Assembly (NCBI GenBank): GCA_029289265.1
Contig: JARFTX010000015.1
Coordinates: 1 to 60,843 of the forward strand
DNA length: 60,843 bases
Direction: 5' to 3'
From: Gammaproteobacteria bacterium
GTDB taxonomy: Bacteria > Pseudomonadota > Gammaproteobacteria > Burkholderiales > Rhodocyclaceae
The position numbers and the translations under genes were made by a program. A model generated the notes under the pieces. That model had not been told where the DNA came from and did no database searches. It saw only the letters and a list, made by a program, of their open reading frames with translations. Of the stretch, positions 16,319-24,245 are shown in pieces (within the stretch, counting starts at the first letter, position 1; each line of letters starts with the position of its first letter).

Positions 16319-17866
16319 ATGCGCTGCACGACGAAAGGCCAACATACCGCCAACTGGGCACTCAAGACCACGGCGGGGGCGCTCGCACTGGCGGGCCTGC
16401 TGAGTCTGCCTACTCTCGCCAGGGCTCAGGCGGCACCGGTGTTCTTCGAGGTCGAGGGCGGCGTCACGGCCGTCGAAACGATACGCGACGGAGCCGGCCA
16501 GATCACCGGCGTCGATTTGACGATGTTCGGCCGCAAGTTCCGGGTGCCGGCCACCGCCAATATCCACACGCCGAGCGCCACGCTGTCCATCGAGCAGCTT
16601 GCGGACCCGACGAACCTGCCCGGCCGGCCCGAACAGGGCTTCGTCGGGGGAACAGGAACCCTTATCGGCGAGGTCGGGATGGCTGCGGATGGCACCGCCG
16701 ATCCGGTCATCCACGACGTCGCGATCGAGCCGGCGGAGACCGTGCTGATCGGCCTGATTACAGCCAGCGGCGCGTCGGGTCTGAAGCTGCTGGACGTTCC
16801 CCTGCAGGAACTCACGGACGCGCGCATGCCGTCGGAAGGCTACATGAACGACTTCGGCTTCCAGATCCTGCCTGAGTCGCTCACCACCGGCACGTTCGCA
16901 GCCGCCGAAGGCTATTTCGCGGCGGACGGGAGCTTCTGGCACTATATCGTCACCGCCAGCGGCGGCACGCTTGCCCAGCCCGACACACCGCAGTCGAGCA
17001 TCCTGCGCGCACGCTGTGACCAGGGCGGCCGGCTCGAGGTGCAGGGCGCCTCCTATCTGCCGGCCAATGCGGTGGTGGAGTTCTACAACCCCAACAGCGG
17101 TTTCTACTTCGGCTCCATCGTCACCACGGTCGATCCCGCGACGCCGGACTTCGGCAGCTATCGCTTCCGCACCGACGTAAACGACGGCCCGGTCGATTCC
17201 GACGCCGCCTGCCCATCGGCGGTGCTGGCGAAGAACCTGTCGAACGGCACCGAGGTCGTCGCCGCGGTCGACGGCGTGGTCGCACCGCCGGCGCCCGCCG
17301 ACCTGCCCGCCGAGAACGTCGCGCCGGTCGCCGCCGACGACTCCGCCACCGTCTTCGTCGGGCTCGCGACCGAGGTCCACCTCACCGCCAACGACACCGA
17401 CGCGAACGGCAACCTCGATCCGACCACGGTGCAGCTGGGCGCGCTGCCCCCCGAGCTCTCGGTGATCAACCTCGGCAACGGCGACGTCATGGTCACGGCT
17501 TCGACGACCGGCACGTTCGTCTTCACGTACACGGTGTCCGACCAGGAGCAGGCGGTGTCGAACACCGCGACCGTGACGATCGACGCGCAACCCGCCGTCC
17601 AGGCGACCGTCGGCATCGACCGGGCGAACTACCGCGTCAGCAAGGATCGTTGGGAAGCGCGCGGATCGACCAACGTCGCCGGGGCCGTCGTCACCCTGAA
17701 GCTCGTGCGCACCGGCCAGACGATCGGCACCGCGACCGCCGACGCGACCGGCGCGTGGAAGGTCGATGTGCGCAGCACGGGTGTTACCGCCGTCACCGGC
17801 GACATCGTCGAGGCGACGACCGGCGCCGGCGGCAGCGCTCAGCAGACCGTGACGGTCGAGAACTGA
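16319..17866 (+). CDS. Secreted 515-residue protein with cadherin/Ig-like C-terminal domains (copy 2)
   Basis: Paralogue of the gene at 14253, same length and layout: signal peptide cleaved near ARAQA, mature start APVFFEVEGG, middle Cys motif, acidic loop NDTDANGNLD, closing beta domain. The ATG at 16319 has GAGGGAG just upstream. An upstream in-frame start at 16181 would destroy the signal peptide and has been rejected. Likely exported together with copy 1; whether it uses the secretion machine encoded next door is inference. Function unknown. Confidence 0.9.
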   Translation: MRCTTKGQHTANWALKTTAGALALAGLLSLPTLARAQAAPVFFEVEGGVTAVETIRDGAGQITGVDLTMFGRKFRVPATANIHTPSATLSIEQLADPTNLPGRPEQGFVGGTGTLIGEVGMAADGTADPVIHDVAIEPAETVLIGLITASGASGLKLLDVPLQELTDARMPSEGYMNDFGFQILPESLTTGTFAAAEGYFAADGSFWHYIVTASGGTLAQPDTPQSSILRARCDQGGRLEVQGASYLPANAVVEFYNPNSGFYFGSIVTTVDPATPDFGSYRFRTDVNDGPVDSDAACPSAVLAKNLSNGTEVVAAVDGVVAPPAPADLPAENVAPVAADDSATVFVGLATEVHLTANDTDANGNLDPTTVQLGALPPELSVINLGNGDVMVTASTTGTFVFTYTVSDQEQAVSNTATVTIDAQPAVQATVGIDRANYRVSKDRWEARGSTNVAGAVVTLKLVRTGQTIGTATADATGAWKVDVRSTGVTAVTGDIVEATTGAGGSAQQTVTVEN

Positions 17867-17929
17867 GGAGGGAGGTGGCAATCCTGGCGCGAGCGAGGCG
17901 AACCGGCCTCGATTGCGCCGGGACGCTCC

Positions 17930-17967
17930 GGAGAGGCGCGAGCCGAGAGGCTCGCGCCTCTCCTTTT
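17930..17967 (+). terminator. Strong intrinsic terminator after copy 2
   Basis: A perfect 15-bp stem (GGAGAGGCGCGAGCC / complement) with a GAGA tetraloop is followed by TTTT. It separates this unit from the convergent secretion operon. Confidence 0.9.
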
Positions 17968-18010
17968 CGGGCCGGCCACCAAGCGTCGACCATGGCCTCG
18001 GCACCGTGCG

Positions 18011-18583
18011 CTAGCGGCGCATCAGCGGCGGCGGTCTCGGCGCGGGGGTACGCGGCGCGACGGGTGTGCGCGGCGAAGCGCTGCCGGGCGTACGGGCATC
18101 AGGTTCGGCGGCGGGGGCGCCATCGCGGAAGTGGCGATCGGCGACGAACTGCCAGCCTTCGTAGCTGTCGGCGCCCTCGAATTCCTCCCACTGCGCGGGG
18201 AAACGCGCGGTCTTCATCGGGGTCCGCTCGGAGCGGCTGTAGACGCCGACGATCCGGTTCTCGAAGCCGCGGATCAGGCCCCAATCGGTGCTCCCGGTCA
18301 GGGGGTCCGGATAGAGGCGACGCAGATGGCGGTGCACGGTCGGATGACGACGGTCCTCGAGCAGCTCCTCGAGTTGCAGCGGATAGCTCGCGACGCCCGG
18401 CGAGTTCTGATAGTAGCGTCGCAGCGCCTGCGCATACTGCGTGCCGACCCACAGGAGCTCGCGCTCCTTGGCGCGATGGCTGGCGATCGACCACAGCTCG
18501 CCGACGCCCGCGAGCGCGGCCCCCATCAGCACGATCAGGAACAACGCGCCCAGGTAGGTGAAGCCGCGCTCGGTCGAGCCCAT
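18011..18583 (-). CDS. Atypical pseudopilin, possible GspK-like tip subunit
   Basis: About 190 residues with an N-terminal prepilin-like segment RGFTYLGALFLIVLMG. The Gly-Phe cleavage site is present but position +5 is Gly, not Glu. GspK, the tip pseudopilin of type II systems, also lacks Glu5, so a tip role is plausible (inference). The remainder has a WVGTQYAQALRRYY helix, a LYPDPLTG loop and a Pro/Thr-rich basic tail. It is the last gene of the secretion operon, 5 bp after the preceding stop. Confidence 0.82.
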   Translation of the reverse strand: MGSTERGFTYLGALFLIVLMGAALAGVGELWSIASHRAKERELLWVGTQYAQALRRYYQNSPGVASYPLQLEELLEDRRHPTVHRHLRRLYPDPLTGSTDWGLIRGFENRIVGVYSRSERTPMKTARFPAQWEEFEGADSYEGWQFVADRHFRDGAPAAEPDARTPGSASPRTPVAPRTPAPRPPPLMRR

Positions 18584-18587
18584 CGGG

Positions 18588-18962
18588 CTACCATTCCGCG
18601 TAGGGCGTGCCGTCGCGCGCCCTGCCCTCGGCGCCGCTGCGCACATCGCCGACGACCCCGCCGGCACCGGGCGGCGGGGGCAGGATCAGCCAGGTCTCGC
18701 TGCGCTCGGTGATGGGATCGACCGGGACGCCGCGCAGATAGCGCTTGTCCACGAGCTGCTGGAGCGAGTCGGGGTACTGGCCGGTGTCGCCGTAGTGCTT
18801 GTCGAGCGCGTCGCGCATCACCGACAGGCTTTGCTTCAGGGCCGCCTCCTTCGAGGACTCGAGGCTGCCGAAATAGCGTGGCACCGCGATCGACAGCAGC
18901 GTCGCGATGATCGCCATCACGATCAGCAATTCGATCAGCGTGAATCCGGATGCTCGCCTCAT
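18588..18962 (-). CDS. Pseudopilin (type II secretion-like)
   Basis: A 124-residue protein with the type III prepilin signal SG-FTLIELLIVMAIIATLL, including Glu5, then a helix and a loop TGQYPDSLQQLVDKRYL like GspG-family proteins. It ends in GTPYAEW, close to the GIPYREW end of the upstream pseudopilin. The start 4 bp after the previous stop fits a coupled operon. Confidence 0.9.
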   Translation of the reverse strand: MRRASGFTLIELLIVMAIIATLLSIAVPRYFGSLESSKEAALKQSLSVMRDALDKHYGDTGQYPDSLQQLVDKRYLRGVPVDPITERSETWLILPPPPGAGGVVGDVRSGAEGRARDGTPYAEW

Positions 18963-18966
18963 GGCT

Positions 18967-19440
18967 TCACCACTCCCGGTACGGAATGCCGTTGAGCCCC
19001 GTGCCGGGCGCAAGCGAATGGACATCGAAGACGTCATTGCCGGGACGCGGATCGTCGGGCGGACTCTGGTAGCTGCGGAGCCCCCAGGTGAGCGCCGGCT
19101 CGAGGCGGGAATCGGCGAACGGATCGCGAGGAATGCGGCGCAGGAAGTAGATGTTGTCGCCGGCCGCGCTGCGCAGGTCGCGCGCGCCCTCGACCAGCAC
19201 CTCGAGCGACGGCGGGTAACCCGATCCGGCCGCATCCTTCTGGATATAGCCGGCATCGGCCGCAAACTTGTAGGCATCGATCGCGTCGCGAATCTGGTAG
19301 AGCGCGGTCTTCAGATCCTGCTCCTTGCCGCGCCGCACGACCGTCTCGGCCAACGGGGCGGCGATGGTGGCGAGCAGCGCGACGATCGCCACCGTGATGA
19401 CGACCTCGATCAGCGTAAACCCGCGCACCTTGATGCTCAC
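18967..19440 (-). CDS. Pseudopilin (type II secretion-like)
   Basis: A 157-residue pseudopilin beginning at a GTG. The cleavage motif RG-FTLIEVVITVAIVALL with Glu5 starts at residue 7, and a globular part contains RIPRDPFAD and the C-terminal GIPYREW. It lies 12 bp downstream of the secretin gene and 4 bp upstream of the next pseudopilin. Confidence 0.9.
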   Translation of the reverse strand: MSIKVRGFTLIEVVITVAIVALLATIAAPLAETVVRRGKEQDLKTALYQIRDAIDAYKFAADAGYIQKDAAGSGYPPSLEVLVEGARDLRSAAGDNIYFLRRIPRDPFADSRLEPALTWGLRSYQSPPDDPRPGNDVFDVHSLAPGTGLNGIPYREW

Positions 19441-19452
19441 GGCCCGATCCGG

Positions 19453-21774
19453 TCAGGGTGCGACGGTGAACTCCACCGGCGGCGGCACCCGGGTGCTGAG
19501 CAGCCGGTTGCCCTGTCCGATCGCGGTGAAGGTCAGCAGCCGCAGTTCGCTGAAATCCTCGATCGGCTCGATCGCCCTCACCCGCAGCCGGAACAGGTCG
19601 CCCTCGCCCGCCATCCCGGTCGCCGCGGAGCGCGACATCGCGATGAAGATGCGGCCGCTGCGCTCGTCGGCCCGCGGCGTGAAGGAGGTGAAATCGCCGT
19701 CGCGGTTGAGCAGGTCGCCCTCGCCAACCTCGACGAGCTGGAGCACGGCCGGATCGAAGCCGAGCTGCAGCGTCGCGCTGCGCATCGGCTGCCCGGCGAG
19801 CGCCCGCAGCACGAAGGTCGCTTCCTCGCCCGCCTTCAACTCGGTGGGCCCGCCCCACGTGAGCGTCAGCGGCCCGGTCGGCTGCATCGGATCCACAGCC
19901 GGCGCCGCCGGCGTGGCGGCCGCGATCGGTGCGGCGGCCCCCGGCGCAATCGATTCGGCGAGCCGCGTCAGGTCGACCGCCTCGCGGCCGTTCTCGGCGG
20001 TGCGCAGCATCAGCGGGCGGGCGCGCAGCAGGGCCTCGGTACCGGAGGCAAACTCCATGTCCTGGGGCGTCATGTACGGTAGGTTTCTCACCACACGAGG
20101 CGTGATCGAAAGCACCAGCTCGGTCTTGGCGTGGGTGTCGCGATTCCGTCCGAACAGCCGCCCCCAGCCGGGTATTTCGCCCAGTCCGGGAATCTTGTCA
20201 CCCGAGTGAATCATGTCGTTACGCAGGATGCCGGCAAGAATCTCCGTCTCGCCATCCTTAAGGCGCAGCACCGTCGACGCGTTGCGGGTGGAAATGCCGA
20301 CCAGGGGCGATCCGAGCGGCGTTTCGCCAGCGTCCGTCGCGGCACTGACTTCCAGCGCAACCTTAATGGCGACCTCCCCGCTCGTGTGGACCATGGGCTC
20401 GACCTCGATCTTCAAGCCTGTGTCGAGATACGTGACACTCTCCGTCTGCACGGGACCGCCGGTCGATGGCGTAAGGGTAGTACTTACGATCGGGACCCTG
20501 TCTCCGATATGGATACGGGCAGTCTCCTTGTTTCGTACGCGCAAGACGGGGCTTGCCAAGGTATTCACGTTGGAATCATTGGCGTTGATTCGCGCCACCG
20601 GACCACCTGGAATTGCGATACGACGCGGCGATTCGATGCCTTTCAATTGATTGAGGAACTGAATTGGTCCGCCATCAGGACGAACCGCGGTAAAGGTCGA
20701 TGGCCACTGAATGCCCAAGTCGAGGATGCGCTGTCTCGAAATCTCCAGAACCTCGATCTCGAGGACGACTTCCGGATCGGCCTGGTCCTGCGAAACCAGC
20801 AGCTTCTCGGCCAGCCGGATCGAGTCGGCCGTATCGCGCATCGTCAGCGTGTTGAGCCGCTCGTCGATATAGACATCGCGCGTCTTCAGCATCGTCTTGA
20901 TCAGGTTCAGCGCGTCCTTGGCCAGCATGTTGCCCAGATAGAAGGTCCGCATCGTCAGGTCCTGATACTCGCGTACCTTCTGCGGCGTATCCGGGTAGAT
21001 TACGATGGTGTTCTCGTTGATGATCTTCTGCAGCAACTGGTTCTGCACCAGCAGCAACTCGACCGCATCCTCGACCGGCACCTGGCGGACGAAGATGGTC
21101 GCCCGCAGGTCGGGGCGGACGTCCTTGTCGAAGATGAAGTTGAAGCCGGCGGTCTGGGCCAGCACCTCGAAAATCACCTTGAGGCTCGCGTCGCGGAACT
21201 CGAGCGACACGGGCTTGGTGAGCTTGGATCGGAGTTGCGGGTACGGGACCGCCGTGCGATTGCGCGCATCCTCGACCTCGCGTCGCAGCACGAGCGCGCC
21301 CTCATGGCGGGGGTCGAGCTCCAGCATCGCGGCGACGTGGCGCGCCGCCCCGTCGATGTCCCCCAGACGCAGGGCCTCGTGACCGTGCACCTGCATGACC
21401 GCCAGATTGCGGTGCTGCTCGTACTGGCGCAGCCCCTCGGCCGCCCGCACGTTAGCCGGATCGATGCCCAGCACGCGGACGTAGAGCCGGGCCGCCTCGT
21501 CGTGCCGGCCGTCGGCGCGCATGCGCTCTGCCTGGCCCAGCAGCAGGCCGATCACCTGGTCGCGCTGCAGCGCGTAGTCCATGCGCACCCGGGCATCGCG
21601 CGGCGAATCCGCCACGGCCCGCTGCAGTTGCGCAAGCCCCTCCTCGTAGTATCCCTGCTCGATCAGCGCCACGCCTTCCGGCTTCATCTCCATTGTCGCG
21701 CATCCACCCAGTGCTGCGGCGGCGGACAAGGCGACAAACCAGCGGGATACGCTGCGGGCGATTGGATACGTCAT
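19453..21774 (-). CDS. GspD/PilQ-type secretin lipoprotein with a C-terminal cohesin-like domain
   Basis: The 773-residue protein forms the outer-membrane channel. The lipobox Cys is residue 25 (LGGC). Residues of about 30-165 look like TPR helices, then a secretin N0/N1 region (VSLEFRDASLKVIFEVLAQ) and the secretin core ending in KTELVLSITPRVVR. The last 150 residues after a Pro/Ala linker resemble a cohesin-type beta domain (LQLGFDPAVLQLVEVGEGDLL). TPR plus secretin plus cohesin on one chain is not the classic GspD. Overlaps the upstream gene by 4 bp (ATGA). Confidence 0.92.
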   Translation of the reverse strand: MTYPIARSVSRWFVALSAAAALGGCATMEMKPEGVALIEQGYYEEGLAQLQRAVADSPRDARVRMDYALQRDQVIGLLLGQAERMRADGRHDEAARLYVRVLGIDPANVRAAEGLRQYEQHRNLAVMQVHGHEALRLGDIDGAARHVAAMLELDPRHEGALVLRREVEDARNRTAVPYPQLRSKLTKPVSLEFRDASLKVIFEVLAQTAGFNFIFDKDVRPDLRATIFVRQVPVEDAVELLLVQNQLLQKIINENTIVIYPDTPQKVREYQDLTMRTFYLGNMLAKDALNLIKTMLKTRDVYIDERLNTLTMRDTADSIRLAEKLLVSQDQADPEVVLEIEVLEISRQRILDLGIQWPSTFTAVRPDGGPIQFLNQLKGIESPRRIAIPGGPVARINANDSNVNTLASPVLRVRNKETARIHIGDRVPIVSTTLTPSTGGPVQTESVTYLDTGLKIEVEPMVHTSGEVAIKVALEVSAATDAGETPLGSPLVGISTRNASTVLRLKDGETEILAGILRNDMIHSGDKIPGLGEIPGWGRLFGRNRDTHAKTELVLSITPRVVRNLPYMTPQDMEFASGTEALLRARPLMLRTAENGREAVDLTRLAESIAPGAAAPIAAATPAAPAVDPMQPTGPLTLTWGGPTELKAGEEATFVLRALAGQPMRSATLQLGFDPAVLQLVEVGEGDLLNRDGDFTSFTPRADERSGRIFIAMSRSAATGMAGEGDLFRLRVRAIEPIEDFSELRLLTFTAIGQGNRLLSTRVPPPVEFTVAP

Positions 21775-22343
21775 AGCTTGCTTCCCACGGAGAGGGTCTG
21801 GGAGATTTCGAGCGGAATGTAGATGAACACCATCTCGGTGTCGCCGATACTTTGCACGCGGTAAGTGTCCTCGATGACGTCGCCGACGCCGACCGTGAAC
21901 ACGCGCTCGCCGCGGGTGAGGAACACGCGCAGGCGTTCGCCGGTGTCGAGCTTGCCGAAGAACTCGAACGGCAGCGGCGGTGCGCTCGGTGGCGGAGGCG
22001 GCGGGGGCGGTGGAGGCGCCATCGGCGGCGGTGCGGGCTGCACGGGCGGCGGCACGTACCAGCTGTGCGAGGCGAAGAGATCGCTGCGCAAGATCTCGCT
22101 GCGCGCGGCGGCAAGCAGACCGGTCCCTGCGCGGGATGCCGCATCCTGGTCCGGCGCATCGGCCGAGCGCAACTCGGCGAGCGGGCCACGCTGCACCGGC
22201 TGGGCAGCCGGGCCGCCCGGGCGGACCTCGGCCGGCTGAACCGCGACCTCTTCCGTCGCCTCCTCGAAGAACTCGGGGATCAGCGCAAGGATCGCCGCTG
22301 CGCCGAGGAAGAGTATCCAGAAGGTGCGCTTGCGCTGGTCCAT
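21771..22343 (-). CDS. GspC/PilP-like inner-membrane protein with polyproline linker
   Basis: The 190-residue protein has one N-terminal membrane span (near residues 9-23), a long linker with a run of ten prolines, and a small C-terminal beta domain (TVGVGDVIEDTYRVQSIGDTEM) of the type that links the secretin to the inner-membrane platform. Start and stop overlap the neighbouring genes by 1-4 bp. Confidence 0.82.
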   Translation of the reverse strand: MDQRKRTFWILFLGAAAILALIPEFFEEATEEVAVQPAEVRPGGPAAQPVQRGPLAELRSADAPDQDAASRAGTGLLAAARSEILRSDLFASHSWYVPPPVQPAPPPMAPPPPPPPPPPSAPPLPFEFFGKLDTGERLRVFLTRGERVFTVGVGDVIEDTYRVQSIGDTEMVFIYIPLEISQTLSVGSKL

Positions 22344-22894
22344 CAGCGCCTCGACAGGAACAAGGTCATGCGGATACGGCCTTCCAGTTGCGACTCGGAA
22401 ATCTGCTTGCGCTGCAGGTCGAGTTCTTCCAACCCCAACGCCGGCACGGCGTCGAGCGCGTCGCCGAGAAAGACCCGCAGCTGCGGGTAGGTGCCGCGCA
22501 CCGGCAGCAGGATCTGGTAGCGCGCGAGCCCGGTCTCCGAATCGATCACGAGCGCGTACTCGCCGCGCGCGAGCGACAAGGACTGGCGCGCGGCGGCCTC
22601 GTAGACGCGGTCGATCGCCTCGGTCGCCTCGAGTTGCGCCGGTAGCGCCAGATGAAAGCTGCGCAACTGCAGGCCGGGCGGTTCGGGCAAGGCCTCGCCG
22701 CCGCTGCGGAAGCGTTCGAGCCTCGCCTCGGCGCGCTCGACGCGCTCGCGGGAAGCTGCGCGCTCGCGCTCGGCGGGACTCAGCGCAGCCAGCGCATAGA
22801 CAAGCGCGAAGCCGAGCAGCAACACACCTGCCCCACCGGGCCAGCCGAGGCTCTGGATGAACTCGAGGACGATGAGGCGGTGCAGGCGCTTCAT
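22343..22894 (-). CDS. PilO/GspM-like platform protein
   Basis: A 183-residue protein with one membrane span (near 20-40), a coiled-coil with repeated ERxxASRERVERAEARL, and a ferredoxin-like fold end. The ATG at 22894 overlaps the stop of the PilN-like gene (ATGA), which decides the start over an ATG four codons earlier. Confidence 0.82.
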   Translation of the reverse strand: MKRLHRLIVLEFIQSLGWPGGAGVLLLGFALVYALAALSPAERERAASRERVERAEARLERFRSGGEALPEPPGLQLRSFHLALPAQLEATEAIDRVYEAAARQSLSLARGEYALVIDSETGLARYQILLPVRGTYPQLRVFLGDALDAVPALGLEELDLQRKQISESQLEGRIRMTLFLSRR

Positions 22895-23421
22895 CGAATG
22901 GCCCACGTCGCGATCAGGTTGAAGCGCACCGGGCGCTCGGCGACCTGCTCGGCGATCTCGTGATTGGTCAGCGAGACATCGCGCAAGGTGCCGCTTTCCT
23001 CGAGGCGCCGGTGGTAATCGAGCATCGCGCCGAGATTGCGCGCCTCGGCCGAGATGCGGATCTGCCCGTTGCGCGCGTCGGGGGCGAGCGCGAGCAGCGC
23101 GACGTCAGCGTCGTCGAGCGACTCCAGCGTGGCGAACAGGCCACCCCACGGCAGGTTGAGCTGGTCGAGCACGCGCCGCATGTCGGCGAGCGTCGCCTCC
23201 TGGGCACGCTGTTCGGCGGCCGACAGCGGCGCGCGGCCGGCACCGGGCAAGGTCTGCTCGATGCGGCGCAGGGCGTTCTCGTAGACCGCCGTCTCGTCGG
23301 CGATCCGGCCCTTCGCCGCCAGCACCAACACGACCGCGAGCACCCCCACGGCCAGCAGCGCCCACCCGGCCGGGCTGGCGATCCGCCGGCGCCGGAAATC
23401 CAGATCGAGATAGCGCCTCAT
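22891..23421 (-). CDS. PilN/GspL-C-like platform protein
   Basis: A 176-residue protein with the PilN layout: a short basic cytoplasmic start (MRRYLDLDFRRRR) that would contact the PilM-like protein, one membrane span, then a coiled-coil and a small alpha/beta domain. Overlaps the upstream stop by 4 bp. Confidence 0.82.
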   Translation of the reverse strand: MRRYLDLDFRRRRIASPAGWALLAVGVLAVVLVLAAKGRIADETAVYENALRRIEQTLPGAGRAPLSAAEQRAQEATLADMRRVLDQLNLPWGGLFATLESLDDADVALLALAPDARNGQIRISAEARNLGAMLDYHRRLEESGTLRDVSLTNHEIAEQVAERPVRFNLIATWAIR

Positions 23422-24245
23422 GCCGCGGCCATCGCCATGGTGAGCAATGGATCGGCCGCCGCGGCGGGTTCCGGCACCGGCACCGCGAGCGCCCGCGGCA
23501 CGACCCCGTTGATCTGTCCGGCGGTGTAGTGCGGCCGGCCCGGCGCATGCACGTAAATCGCCGGGGCGCCGGGATCCAGCCCCTGCAGCTCGCACTCGCG
23601 AGCAACCAGCGCGGCGATCGCTCCGTCCGAGTCCATGCCCGCCCCGGACCGCACGCTGGTCCAGCGGCCTTCACGGCACAGCAGCAGACTGCCGCGGCCG
23701 GGCTCGGCCACGGCGACGATGAAATCGTCCTGGCGGATGGAGCTGGCAAGTCGATTGAAAGCCGCCATCAGATAGGGTTGCACCGACACCAGCCGCAAAC
23801 CCGCGCCTTCGGCGACCGTGCGCAGGCCGTCGATGAGGGCGTGGTCGACGGCTGCGGCGAGCCGCGGACACCCCGCCGGCTCTCGCGAGGCACGCACGTT
23901 CCAGGCCGATACCTCGGCACCGTAGACTTCCTCGAAGCAGATATGCAAATAGGCTTCGAACTCGTCGGGCGAGCCGATCGCGTCGCTCCACGGCACCACC
24001 CTGTAGCGCACGAATTCGCTCGCCAGCACGACTGCGAGGTCGCCGCCGCGCGCCCGTAGGCGCGCAAGCTGGCCGGAGAGAGTGTCGAGCGCGGCCGACC
24101 AGGGCGGCTGCCCGGCCTCGGGGTCGCGTCCCACGCCGCGGTCCACCACCCGCGCGGGTGCACGCCAGCCCCGCGGGCGGCACACCAGGCTCGTGCCGGC
24201 CGGGGCCAGCACGGCCACGTAGCGGTCACGCCACGAAAGTGACAC
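23418..24245 (-). CDS. PilM/GspL-N-like actin-fold cytoplasmic protein
   Basis: A 275-residue soluble protein in the position of PilM. Weak actin-ATPase features are visible (VAAVDHALIDGLRTVAEGAGL; AFNRLASS). It starts at a GTG that lies inside the end of the ATPase gene (20-bp overlap). In this family it would connect the ATPase to the PilN-like protein. Assignment rests on order and length more than on motifs. Confidence 0.78.
   Translation of the reverse strand: MSLSWRDRYVAVLAPAGTSLVCRPRGWRAPARVVDRGVGRDPEAGQPPWSAALDTLSGQLARLRARGGDLAVVLASEFVRYRVVPWSDAIGSPDEFEAYLHICFEEVYGAEVSAWNVRASREPAGCPRLAAAVDHALIDGLRTVAEGAGLRLVSVQPYLMAAFNRLASSIRQDDFIVAVAEPGRGSLLLCREGRWTSVRSGAGMDSDGAIAALVARECELQGLDPGAPAIYVHAPGRPHYTAGQINGVVPRALAVPVPEPAAAADPLLTMAMAAA

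Larger units (their letters stand above)
14253..17866 (+). repeat. Tandem gene duplication
   Basis: Two genes of identical length (515 codons plus stop each) with conserved order of all domains. Each is followed by its own GC-rich terminator with a T run, and each is preceded by a sigma-54 promoter and palindromes. The whole unit, promoter included, therefore appears to have been duplicated. Confidence 0.9.

Noticed and set aside
14253-17866. PEP-CTERM/exosortase cargo
   Set aside because: Sigma-54 control and Ig-like domains suggested it, but neither protein ends in a PEP motif with a membrane span, and no exosortase gene is present.
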